NCBI GenBank assembly: GCA_031283825.1
Contig: JAITAZ010000189.1
Coordinates: 1-5,616, forward strand
Length of the DNA: 5,616 nucleotides
DNA from: Planctomycetaceae bacterium
GTDB taxonomy: Bacteria > Planctomycetota > Planctomycetia > Pirellulales > Thermoguttaceae
Reading direction: 5' to 3'
Part shown: one piece after another, positions 1 through 5,612 of the stretch
Position numbering within the stretch: position 1 is the stretch's first letter
Layout of the letters: the number at the start of each line of letters is the position of its first letter
The notes under the pieces: model-generated
What the model was told of the DNA's origin: nothing
The model's database searches: none
Seen by the model: only the letters and a program-made list of their open reading frames with translations
Made by a program: the position numbers and the translations under genes

Positions 1-751
1 TCAACAACTCCGCGCGACTTTGATTAAGATAATCAGACGTAACGTCGATATATTCCGAAAAACAATTTTCTAATTCATTCTGCGTATAACCGCATATTGA
101 AGCGTAATCTCTGTCTAAAGTTATATCGTCAACATTATTCAACGCAGAAAAAACAGAAACGCCCGAAAACTTTGAAACTCCTGTCAAAAATATAAAACGA
201 ATGTGATCGTCAGACGCTTTCAATACCTGATAAAAATCGTGAAGAATAATTTTGTTGGCGGTTAATGTTTCAATATTCGACAAATGATCCGTAATAGGTT
301 TATCATATTCGTCAACTAATATCACGACTTGTTGTCCGGTTGATTGATGTATTTTCTGAATTAGTTCTGAAAATTTATCGGGCAGTTCAGTTTTTTCAAT
401 TAAAACGCCGTAATTTGTAGCGATTTCTTTTATAAATTCGGATAGTGAATTAAATAATGCTTCGGGATTATGGTTAGCTCTTGCGCCGAAATCTAGTCGT
501 ATAACCGGATATTTTTGAGACCAATCCCATTTATCGAATATAAAAAGTCCGTCAAATAAATTTTTATTGCTGCTGAATAGCTCGTCCAATGTGCTTACCA
601 ACAACGATTTACCAAATCGACGCGGTCGAGATAAAAAATATATTCGTCCTGAAGTTACCATTTTGAGAATGTTTTCAGTCTTATCCACGTACAAGTAATT
701 GTCTTTACGTAGAACGGAAAAAGACTGAATTCCGATAGGTAAATTTTTCAT
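1..751 (-). CDS. AAA-ATPase-like protein (probable AAA-ATPase_like/PD-(D/E)XK family), N-terminal part, truncated by window edge
   Basis: An ORF of 250 codons reads from ATG at 751 to the window edge without a stop, so the C-terminus is missing. It begins MKNLPIGIQSFSVLRKDNYL. Visible motifs are the N-terminal 'YVDKT' (21-25), a Walker A-like loop RPRRFGKS (42-49), a Walker B-like VVILVDEYDKPI (142-153), and the block TGVSKFSGVSVFSALNN (190-206) followed by ICGYTQNEL (219-227). These are hallmarks of the widespread AAA-ATPase_like family, whose members are usually about 500-560 residues with a C-terminal PD-(D/E)XK nuclease-like domain; that half would lie outside the window. The cellular role of the family is not established. 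It often occurs in many copies per genome, and mobile or defence roles have been suggested. No good Shine-Dalgarno precedes the ATG. It is divergent from tyrA and functionally unrelated to it as far as can be seen. Confidence 0.9.
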   Translation of the reverse strand, partial: MKNLPIGIQSFSVLRKDNYLYVDKTENILKMVTSGRIYFLSRPRRFGKSLLVSTLDELFSSNKNLFDGLFIFDKWDWSQKYPVIRLDFGARANHNPEALFNSLSEFIKEIATNYGVLIEKTELPDKFSELIQKIHQSTGQQVVILVDEYDKPITDHLSNIETLTANKIILHDFYQVLKASDDHIRFIFLTGVSKFSGVSVFSALNNVDDITLDRDYASICGYTQNELENCFSEYIDVTSDYLNQSRAELL

Positions 752-804
752 AATATACAACTCGTACTATGATTTTCTGCGTTTAAGCAGACTTTAACGA
801 TTCG

Positions 805-819
805 TTTGTCTGGGACAAA
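805..819. repeat. Small palindrome TTTGTC-TGG-GACAAA
   Basis: Perfect 6-bp inverted arms around a 3-bp centre, about 55 bp upstream of the ATPase start codon. It could be an operator or a short hairpin in the leader of that gene. A motif this short can arise by chance in AT-rich DNA. Confidence 0.25.
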
Positions 820-1005
820 TTCTGTGTTGACGAAAATCATGTTTTTTTGGTGTAAATGTTTTGTCTTGAACTATATTACTGTCTGCCTAGAAACGAAGGG
901 CAAACGTGTAAACTTGGAGTAATATAAACAAGGCAAAATAAAATACAAGACCAACCTGTTGGATAATTCAGAATATAATTTGAATTATTGGCGATTCACA
1001 TTTTA

Positions 1006-1026
1006 AAATATTGTCATACAATATTT
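1006..1026. promoter_or_regulatory. 21-bp palindrome upstream of tyrA, candidate operator
   Basis: Arms AAATATTGT and ACAATATTT are perfect 9-bp inverted repeats around the central CAT, about 115 bp upstream of the tyrA start. The size and symmetry resemble a binding site for a dimeric helix-turn-helix regulator. There is no T-tract after it, so it is not terminator-like. The regulator cannot be named from the sequence; assignment as an operator is inference. Confidence 0.35.
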
Positions 1027-1132
1027 CGTTATTAGGATGGTTGTAATTGTTCAGTAATTTTTTTTTGTGAAGTTATTCAAGCGAGGAGTGAGTCAAAGAT
1101 TTTACTGGGTTACTAACGATTAATATTTTTTG

Positions 1133-1137
1133 GGTGA
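1133..1137 (+). promoter_or_regulatory. Weak ribosome binding site for tyrA (GGTGA)
   Basis: GGTGA matches part of the anti-SD complement (AGGAGGTGATC) and lies 4 bp before ATG 1142. The alternative TTG start at 1130 has only AT-rich sequence ahead of it, so this site favours ATG 1142. Confidence 0.4.
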
Positions 1138-1141
1138 AGCG

Positions 1142-2086
1142 ATGTATATTTTTTCACGAGTAACGATAATTGGCGTTGGCGCGATTGGCGGTTCTGTTGG
1201 ACTTGCGGCGAAGGCGCGTAGAGTTGCGAGGACGGTGATCGGAATTGACATTGATTCGGACGCGATAGAGTCGGCGTTACGAGTTGGTGCTGTTGACTAT
1301 GCGGTTTCTGATCTTGACGAGGGGATAAATGGTTTTATGTCGTCGGATATTTCTGACAATTCTTTTTTTTCGGACGATATAGGCGGTGGAGTGAGGCGGC
1401 GTCATAAGCCGGAGATAGTAATTATAGCGACTCCTGTTTCGCTTGTTGGACGATATGTTGTTGATGTTTCGAATATTGTCCATAACGAGGATTATTTGCG
1501 AAATATATTGATAACGGACGTAGCAAGTACGAAGGAGACGATTTGTTCTCAATTTTATGATATTGATTCGCGGTTGTTACAGAATGATTGTCGTTTTATT
1601 GGTTCGCATCCGATAGCTGGAACGGAGAAGAGCGGCGTGATTAATGGCGATAGTAATTTGTTTGTGAATCGTCTTGTAGCGATAACGCCTTCAGATTCGT
1701 CGAGGGAGTTGGACATTGCGATGTTATTAAGATTTTGGCAAAGTCTTGGTGCGATGGTGGTGAGTATGTCTTATATGGAGCATGACAGGGTATTAGCGAG
1801 AACGAGTCATTTACCGCATTTGATTAGTGCGTTGTTAGCTGGACAGTTGCGTAGTGCAGACGCAAAATATACAGGAACGGGATTTAAAAGTACAACAAGA
1901 CTAGCGGCAGGAAAACCTGCTATCTGGAAAGACGTAATTGAAAACAACACGGACGCCATTCTAGAAGCAATAAAAGAGTATGAAGAAGGATTAAAAATCT
2001 TGAGAGAATACATCGAGCAAAAAGAATGGAACAAATTAACTGACTTCCTAGAAAACGCAAAAACAAAACGCGATTCATTAACCTAA
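1142..2086 (+). CDS. tyrA: Prephenate dehydrogenase
   Basis: Catalyses NAD(P)+-dependent oxidative decarboxylation of prephenate to 4-hydroxyphenylpyruvate, the tyrosine branch of the shikimate pathway, in the cytoplasm. With the ATG at 1142 it is 314 residues, normal for a monofunctional TyrA; a TTG at 1130 would add four residues. The N-terminal Rossmann domain shows GVGAIGGS (11-18), and Asp36 at the end of the second strand suggests NAD+ preference. Also visible are VIIATPV (93-99), DVASTK (126-131), SHPIAGTEKSG (155-165, His156 matching the catalytic His of characterised TyrA), SHLPH (222-226) and TRLAAGKPAIW (252-262, with the substrate-binding Arg and Trp positions). Residues about 57-88 form a Ser/Asp/Gly-rich insertion before the fourth strand. 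There is no fused chorismate mutase and no clear ACT domain. Third-position composition switches from G/T-rich to A/C-rich near base 1859. The gene stands alone and converges on feoB. Confidence 0.95.
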   Translation: MYIFSRVTIIGVGAIGGSVGLAAKARRVARTVIGIDIDSDAIESALRVGAVDYAVSDLDEGINGFMSSDISDNSFFSDDIGGGVRRRHKPEIVIIATPVSLVGRYVVDVSNIVHNEDYLRNILITDVASTKETICSQFYDIDSRLLQNDCRFIGSHPIAGTEKSGVINGDSNLFVNRLVAITPSDSSRELDIAMLLRFWQSLGAMVVSMSYMEHDRVLARTSHLPHLISALLAGQLRSADAKYTGTGFKSTTRLAAGKPAIWKDVIENNTDAILEAIKEYEEGLKILREYIEQKEWNKLTDFLENAKTKRDSLT

Positions 2087-2123
2087 AAAAGATTGGTAAT
2101 ATTTCAGTGGAATATTTTTTGGT

Positions 2124-2141
2124 AACCATTCACGGTTTTTT
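2124..2141 (+). terminator. Possible tyrA terminator in the left end of element A
   Basis: AACCATTCACGGTTTTTT lies 38 bp after the tyrA stop. The stem is short, with an A-C mismatch next to a 4-nt loop, followed by a T-run. It is weaker than the copy facing feoB. The sequence is also a transposon-type end, so any termination function may be secondary. Confidence 0.25.
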
Positions 2142-2164
2142 AAAAAACTATATTATTTTTTTGA

Positions 2165-2243
2165 GTAATCGTTCACGTTCAAAAGAAAAATCTTACGCCT
2201 TTTCTGGGATTAGAAAATTTTTCTCTTGTGCGTGAACGGTTAC
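2165..2243. mobile_element. 79-bp inverted-repeat element nested in the left arm of element A (element B)
   Basis: Arms 2165-2191 and 2217-2243 are 27-bp inverted repeats matching at 23 of 27 positions around a 25-bp centre. The outer ends read GTAATCGTTCACG and CGTGAACGGTTAC, the same end sequence as elements A and C. Deleting it restores continuity of the left arm of A: TTTTTTTGAG before it (2156-2165) and TTTTTGAGGGGAC after it (2249-2261) both align to one stretch of the right arm. This suggests insertion of one copy into another. A clean 8-bp duplication is not visible. Confidence 0.5.
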
Positions 2244-2255
2244 GATAATTTTTGA

Positions 2256-2300
2256 GGGGACTTAGGGGACATTGGGGACGCTGGAGACACTGGGGACGTT
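2256..2300 (+). repeat. Five 9-bp tandem units GGGGACNNN
   Basis: The units are GGGGACTTA, GGGGACATT, GGGGACGCT, GGAGACACT and GGGGACGTT, head to tail in the left arm of element A. They are the direct partner of the inverted array at 2417-2452. No open frame of useful length covers them. Confidence 0.85.
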
Positions 2301-2416
2301 CTTGTTTGATATCTGGGATTGATAGCTCGGCGGGGGACAAAATTTAAAGAAAAAAATTTCTCTTTTTTAAAAGCTGATGTCTTCTGTTGAGTCGTTAATC
2401 TTGGTTTTTAAATTAG

Positions 2417-2452
2417 TGTGTCCCCAACGTCCCCTTTGTCTTCAATGTCCCC
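2417..2452 (-). repeat. Four 9-bp tandem units in inverted orientation
   Basis: On the plus strand the units are TGTGTCCCC, AACGTCCCC, TTTGTCTTC and AATGTCCCC. Their reverse complements are GGGGACNNN-type units, one of them degenerate (GAAGACAAA). With 2256-2300 they extend the inverted symmetry of element A. Confidence 0.75.
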
Positions 2453-2473
2453 CAAAAAAATAATATGGTTTTT

Positions 2474-2492
2474 AAAAAAACCGTGAACGGTT
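2474..2492 (-). terminator. Probable feoB terminator in the right end of element A
   Basis: Read on the minus strand, this is AACCG-TTCA-CGGTT followed immediately by five more T residues, 42 bp beyond the feoB stop. A perfect 5-bp stem with a tetraloop and a continuous U-tract is a compact intrinsic-terminator shape. It coincides with the inverted-repeat end of element A, so the mobile element may supply termination for feoB. Confidence 0.4.
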
Positions 2493-2533
2493 ACTGTTTT
2501 TTAATGTCATTTAAAAAAGTTTGCGTTGAATGG

Positions 2534-4942
2534 TCATAAAAATTTTGAAATTAATAAACCTGATTGATATACTGTAACGGAAATTATAATTGCAATTGTT
2601 GTCGTGTAAAACATTGACGCTAGCATGTATTTTATATGTCCGGTTTCTCTCCAGATTATCGCGCATGTTGCTATACATGGGGCGTAAATCATCACAAAAA
2701 GTATAAATACAAACGCCTTCAACGACGTCCAACCAGACTCTCCACGCAAACGAACCGCAAGACGTTTTCCATGTTCGTCAAGCTCTTCTGTCTTGATCTG
2801 CTCCAAAAAAGAATTTTCAACATTCTTATCCGCAGTTTCTACAACTTCTGTTTCTACAACTTCAGATTCTACATTGTCTATTTTTTCGACTTCTGTTTTT
2901 TCGTTACGAAAATTATTGTTTGTTTTGTTGCCGTCTTTATTCTCATTGATCGATTCTCCGTCAGACTCTATGCCGTACATCGTAACCAACGAACTCACGA
3001 TAACTTCTTTTGCAATAAAACCTCCAAGCAACGCTACGTTGTCTCTCCAATCAAAACCTATATACTTTGAAATCGGCTCAAACGCTCGTCCAATACTCGC
3101 CGCGTATGATTTCGTTATTCCCTCATTCGGATTCGGATAATACATCAATACCCACAAAAAAACATTCACCGCCAAAATAATCGTCCCCGCCTTTTTCACA
3201 AACCACCAACTCTGCAAACTCGCCGATAAAAACATGTCATACAAATTCGGCGGCTGATAAGTCGGCAACTCAATAATAAGAGGAGACGACTTGCCCTGAA
3301 CAAATATCTTGCCCAAAACTAACGACGAAATTAATGCAATCGCCCACGAAATAAAAATTATCGCCGCCATCACCGTAGCCTCATAAGAAATAAAAAACGC
3401 CGAAATCATTAACGAATACACCGGAATTTTCGCACCGCAATTCATCAACGGAATAATCATAATCGTTAAAATTCTTTCACGCTGCTCTCTCATCGTCCTT
3501 GTCGCCATGACCGCCGGAATCGCACATCCGCCAATTATCCCGCCGCCCAAAATTAACGGCAAAACACTCTGCCCATGTATTCCAAAAAATCGCATTATCC
3601 TGTCCATCACTACTACAACTCTCGCAATATATCCGCTCTGCTCCAAAAACGACATAAACAAAAAAATGAAAAATATCGTCGGCATAAACGTAAGAACACC
3701 GCCAACACCGGATATTATTCCGTCATAAAGCAACGATTTCAAATCGCCATCCCGAAGAGCAAAACAATAATCAAACGCCAAAGGCAACCAATACGAAAAA
3801 ATACTCTCAACCGCACCGACCGGAGTCGTTAATTGAAAATAAAACTCGTCCGAAATCCAAGGAAACCACACCCAACCATTCGCAACATTAAACGCTAACT
3901 TAAATATTCCAAACATCGCCAACCCAACACAAATCAAACCCCAAAACGGATGACACAAAATACTGTCCAAAAAATCCGTATTCCGCTTGGGTTTCATCAC
4001 TCGCCGAACCACTTGTTTTTCAAGCTCCTCCGCCCGCTCATTCCGACGCGCGGCAATCGTCTTACGCGGAGAATCACCGCCGACTTTTTCATACTCCTCA
4101 ACCTTGCTCATACACGAAGTCAACAACGTTTCCCAATCCTTGTCGTGCGTGTGATGCTGAATTATACGCCTTGCCTCACGATCATTCTCAAGCAACTTTA
4201 TCGCAAGCCAACGACTCGGAAAATCCTGAACAAGCTGCGCCTTCTGCGAAAGTGCCGAATCAAACTCAACAATAAGAGACTCCAACTTCCCATAATCAAC
4301 CTTCCAAATCGGAGGAGTCTCATGCGCATGACGCTTCGAAATCTCATTGATCATAGTACGTAACTTTTCAAGTCCGAAATCGAGATCACGATCACGATGC
4401 TGATGCTGATCTTGATCTTGTTGATCCTGTTGACAATGTTGATCGTGAGAATTACGTTGTCGATAAAGTCCGTGTTGTCCGAAATGACTATGACGCGCGA
4501 CCGTCGGAATCACCGGAACGCCAAGTTCTTGCTCTAACTTGACAACATCGATCTCAATTCCGCGACGCTCCGCAACGTCCATCATGTTGAGACACACAAC
4601 AAGAGGAATCTGAAGTTCCAAAAGTTGAAAAACAAAATACAAATGACGACGAAGATTTGAAGCGTCAACGACAATTACGACGACTTCCGGTCTTTCAAGC
4701 AATAAGAAATCGCGAGTAACTCGTTCCTCTTGAGAGTAAGAGGTCAAGCTGTAAGTTCCGGGCAAATCGACGACTTCAATACGACGCTTTTCATCGTGGT
4801 AGTGTCCGGACTTTTTCGTAACGGTAACTCCGGGATAGTTGGCGATTGTCTGATGCAATCCGGTAAGATAATTAAACACCGTTGACTTGCCCGAATTAGG
4901 CTGACCAACAAGCGCAACAAGAATTTCATTATGTTCGTTCAC
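2534..4942 (-). CDS. feoB: Ferrous iron transport protein B (GTP-dependent Fe(II) permease)
   Basis: Inner-membrane Fe(II) importer, 802 residues (E. coli FeoB is 773). The N-terminal G-domain shows G1 GQPNSGKST (13-21), the G2 region NYPGVTVT (35-42), G3 DLPG (59-62) and G4 NMMD (119-122). The G5 position reads TVAR (147-150) instead of the usual TSAR. Next come a helical GDI-like region (to about 275), a charged linker ending near LDSILCHPFWG (325-335), and a membrane domain with about ten hydrophobic segments. The Gate motifs are GGCAIPAVMATRT (471-483), CGAKIPVY (502-509) and YAPCIAT (753-759). Two insertions are unusual: a His/Gln/Asp-rich segment at about 151-187 just after G5, and an acidic segment at about 658-721 before GWTSLKAF. 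The start is GTG at 4942; no Shine-Dalgarno is visible, and an in-frame stop lies upstream, so no longer reading is likely. feoA lies upstream on the same strand, 382 bp away. The last ~50 codons shift from G/T-rich to A/C-rich third positions. Confidence 0.97.
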   Translation of the reverse strand: MNEHNEILVALVGQPNSGKSTVFNYLTGLHQTIANYPGVTVTKKSGHYHDEKRRIEVVDLPGTYSLTSYSQEERVTRDFLLLERPEVVVIVVDASNLRRHLYFVFQLLELQIPLVVCLNMMDVAERRGIEIDVVKLEQELGVPVIPTVARHSHFGQHGLYRQRNSHDQHCQQDQQDQDQHQHRDRDLDFGLEKLRTMINEISKRHAHETPPIWKVDYGKLESLIVEFDSALSQKAQLVQDFPSRWLAIKLLENDREARRIIQHHTHDKDWETLLTSCMSKVEEYEKVGGDSPRKTIAARRNERAEELEKQVVRRVMKPKRNTDFLDSILCHPFWGLICVGLAMFGIFKLAFNVANGWVWFPWISDEFYFQLTTPVGAVESIFSYWLPLAFDYCFALRDGDLKSLLYDGIISGVGGVLTFMPTIFFIFLFMSFLEQSGYIARVVVVMDRIMRFFGIHGQSVLPLILGGGIIGGCAIPAVMATRTMREQRERILTIMIIPLMNCGAKIPVYSLMISAFFISYEATVMAAIIFISWAIALISSLVLGKIFVQGKSSPLIIELPTYQPPNLYDMFLSASLQSWWFVKKAGTIILAVNVFLWVLMYYPNPNEGITKSYAASIGRAFEPISKYIGFDWRDNVALLGGFIAKEVIVSSLVTMYGIESDGESINENKDGNKTNNNFRNEKTEVEKIDNVESEVVETEVVETADKNVENSFLEQIKTEELDEHGKRLAVRLRGESGWTSLKAFVFILFVMIYAPCIATCAIIWRETGHIKYMLASMFYTTTIAIIISVTVYQSGLLISKFL
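2836..2880 (-). repeat. 15-bp in-frame tandem repeat in the acidic insertion of feoB
   Basis: Plus-strand units TTTCTACAACTTCTG and TTTCTACAACTTCAG differ at one base, and a third copy (2866-2880) is degraded. They encode the repeated VVETE/VVET pattern at about residues 688-702, inside the acidic segment between two membrane helices. Being a multiple of three, copy-number change would keep the frame. Confidence 0.7.
4385..4447 (-). repeat. Doubled hexamers and 9-mers coding the His/Gln/Asp-rich insertion of feoB
   Basis: On the plus strand three hexamers each occur twice in a row (ATCACG, ATGCTG, ATCTTG; 4385-4420). They are followed by three related 9-mers TTGATCCTG, TTGACAATG and TTGATCGTG (4421-4447). 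They encode residues about 166-186, rich in D, Q, H and R. The pattern looks like simple-sequence expansion by slippage that kept the reading frame. Confidence 0.75.
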
Positions 4943-5066
4943 TTTTATAAATTGGTTAGGAGGTAAATCCCTTAGTAAAATTTAATACAATCGAGAAATT
5001 CAAGAATGACATTTTTCGAGTCTTTAATGTCCATTAAAAAAAACGGCGAATTACAATTACAATAAC
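4943..5066. other. Original feoA-feoB spacer, no gene found
   Basis: This 124-bp AT-rich stretch lies between the feoB start and the left target duplication of element C. It probably represents most of the spacer that existed before the element inserted. A 20-residue minus-strand ORF (4972-5034) is present but has no supporting feature. AGGAGG at 4959-4964 is on the plus strand and so faces away from feoB. Confidence 0.5.
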
Positions 5067-5074
5067 AAATTATT
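5067..5074 (+). repeat. Left 8-bp target-site duplication AAATTATT
   Basis: It directly abuts the GTAACC end of element C and is identical to 5322-5329 on the other side. Confidence 0.75.
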
Positions 5075-5095
5075 GTAACCGTTCACGGTTTTTTA

Positions 5096-5127
<32 letters not shown>

Positions 5128-5136
5128 ATTTTTTAA

Positions 5137-5299
5137 ACACGGATTTTTTTGATGAATACTGATTTACACGGATAGACAAATGACGCATTTTGAACGTTAC
5201 AAATAATTATGTTTGCTGTAAATTCCCCTTTTTATTTTATCCGTGTTTTTCAGTTTTATCCGTGTTATCCGTGTTTAAAAAATTCCCCATTATCTGTGT
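5137..5299. repeat. Dispersed ACACGGAT / ATCCGTGT repeats in opposite orientations
   Basis: ACACGGAT occurs at 5137-5144 and 5166-5173. The inverted form ATCCGTGT occurs at 5239-5246, 5258-5265 and 5267-5274, with a one-base variant ATCTGTGT at 5292-5299. The neighbouring sequence around 5157-5174 (AATACTGATTTACACGGAT) resembles a dispersed intergenic repeat I have seen in several phyla; that resemblance is from memory and unverified. Confidence 0.75.
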
Positions 5300-5321
5300 T
5301 TAAAATTTCGTGAACGGTTAC

Positions 5322-5329
5322 AAATTATT
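5322..5329 (+). repeat. Right 8-bp target-site duplication AAATTATT, containing the feoA stop
   Basis: Identical to 5067-5074. The minus-strand TAA stop of feoA (5325-5327) lies inside it, so the element inserted exactly at the end of feoA without changing the protein. Confidence 0.75.
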
Positions 5330-5612
5330 TTTCGACAAGTATAGTTCGAGCGATTTCTGGACCTAGAGCGATTCTTGTTTCTCCGATAGCGATCAGAAGC
5401 GGTTTATGACTTGCGAGTCCGCCTTGTAGCAGTTTGAATCTTGTACCGATAAACATTCCCATTCCCATGAGTCGTCCTTGTAATTCGGCGTCGGCGGTCA
5501 TATCTACGATAGTGCCGGTTTCGCCTTGAGGAAATGCACTGAGGTAATTAACTTTTTCGGATCGGAACACCGTCTCCGGCGTAGTCGTATTTTCCTTTAC
5601 CGATTCAGACAT
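5325..5612 (-). CDS. feoA: Ferrous iron transport protein A (FeoA, SH3-like domain)
   Basis: Small cytoplasmic partner needed for FeoB-mediated Fe(II) uptake in many bacteria; it is thought to bind or modulate FeoB, and the mechanism is not settled. It is 95 residues, slightly longer than the usual 75-85 because of a Ser/Thr/Glu-rich N-terminal extension (1-20). The FeoA domain spans about 22-94: YLSAFPQGETGTIV (23-36), GRLMGMGMFIGTRF (46-59), and TRIALGPEIARTILV (79-93), the usual 'R-ALG...A--I-V' ending. The ATG at 5612 has only four upstream bases in the window, so its ribosome site, promoter and any Fur or DtxR box lie outside, and a start further upstream cannot be excluded. It precedes feoB on the same strand, as expected for an operon. 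Confidence 0.93.
   Translation of the reverse strand: MSESVKENTTTPETVFRSEKVNYLSAFPQGETGTIVDMTADAELQGRLMGMGMFIGTRFKLLQGGLASHKPLLIAIGETRIALGPEIARTILVEK

Larger units (their letters stand above)
752..1141. other. Divergent intergenic region, no gene found
   Basis: This 390-bp AT-rich spacer separates the minus-strand ATPase gene from plus-strand tyrA and must hold both promoters. I see no coding sequence; the longest suggestive reading is a 27-codon plus-strand ORF from ATG 839, which has no ribosome site. A TTGACG at 827-832 followed by TGTAAA at 851-856 (18-bp spacer) is the best sigma70-like pair on the plus strand, but it lies about 290 bp upstream of tyrA and is weak. Two compact palindromes (805-819 and 1006-1026) are listed separately. 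Confidence 0.6.
2122..2494. mobile_element. 373-bp MITE-like element with 44-bp terminal inverted repeats (element A)
   Basis: The left end (2122-2165) and the reverse complement of the right end (2451-2494) match at 40 of 44 positions: GTAACC(A/G)TTCACGG, then a T/A run, C(T/C)ATATTA, T7 and G(A/G)G. Past the ends, the arms carry 9-bp GGGGACNNN tandem units in opposite orientation (2256-2300 and 2417-2452), so the element is close to one long interrupted palindrome. It has no ORF and fills most of the 447-bp gap between convergent tyrA and feoB. The terminal GTAA resembles IS66-family ends. I found no clean target duplication: the flanks are ATTTTTTG on the left and TGTTTTTT on the right. 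The non-autonomous transposable-element reading therefore rests on the inverted repeats and on kinship with element C at 5075-5321. Confidence 0.65.

Noticed and set aside
839..925. Short plus-strand ORF (ATG at 839, 27 codons)
   Set aside because: No ribosome site, no recognisable features, and short enough to occur by chance.
1130..1141. TTG at 1130 as the tyrA start
   Set aside because: ATG 1142 is a stronger start codon, has GGTGA at suitable spacing, and places the Rossmann GxGxxG at the usual distance from the N-terminus. The difference is only four residues.
1277..2129. Minus-strand ORFs antisense to tyrA
   Set aside because: Shadow frames of tyrA; low-complexity Arg/Asn/Ile-rich translations with no homology signal.
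2256..2452. CRISPR-like array from the GGGGAC repeats
   Set aside because: The period is only 9 bp, there are no unique spacers, and the two arrays are in opposite orientation.
2636..3140. Plus-strand ORFs of 144 and 115 codons opposite feoB
   Set aside because: They lie antisense to a well-supported feoB frame, have no recognisable motif, and are explained by the biased composition of the low-complexity feoB segment.
3507..4363. Other plus-strand ORFs (73-137 codons) antisense to feoB
   Set aside because: Shadow frames of feoB without ribosome sites or family motifs.
4959..4964. AGGAGG Shine-Dalgarno-like sequence
   Set aside because: It is on the plus strand, opposite in sense to feoB, and no ORF of useful length follows at proper spacing.
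4972..5034. 20-residue minus-strand ORF between feoA and feoB, considered as a FeoC-like gene
   Set aside because: Far too short for FeoC (about 80 residues), with no ribosome site and no winged-helix pattern.
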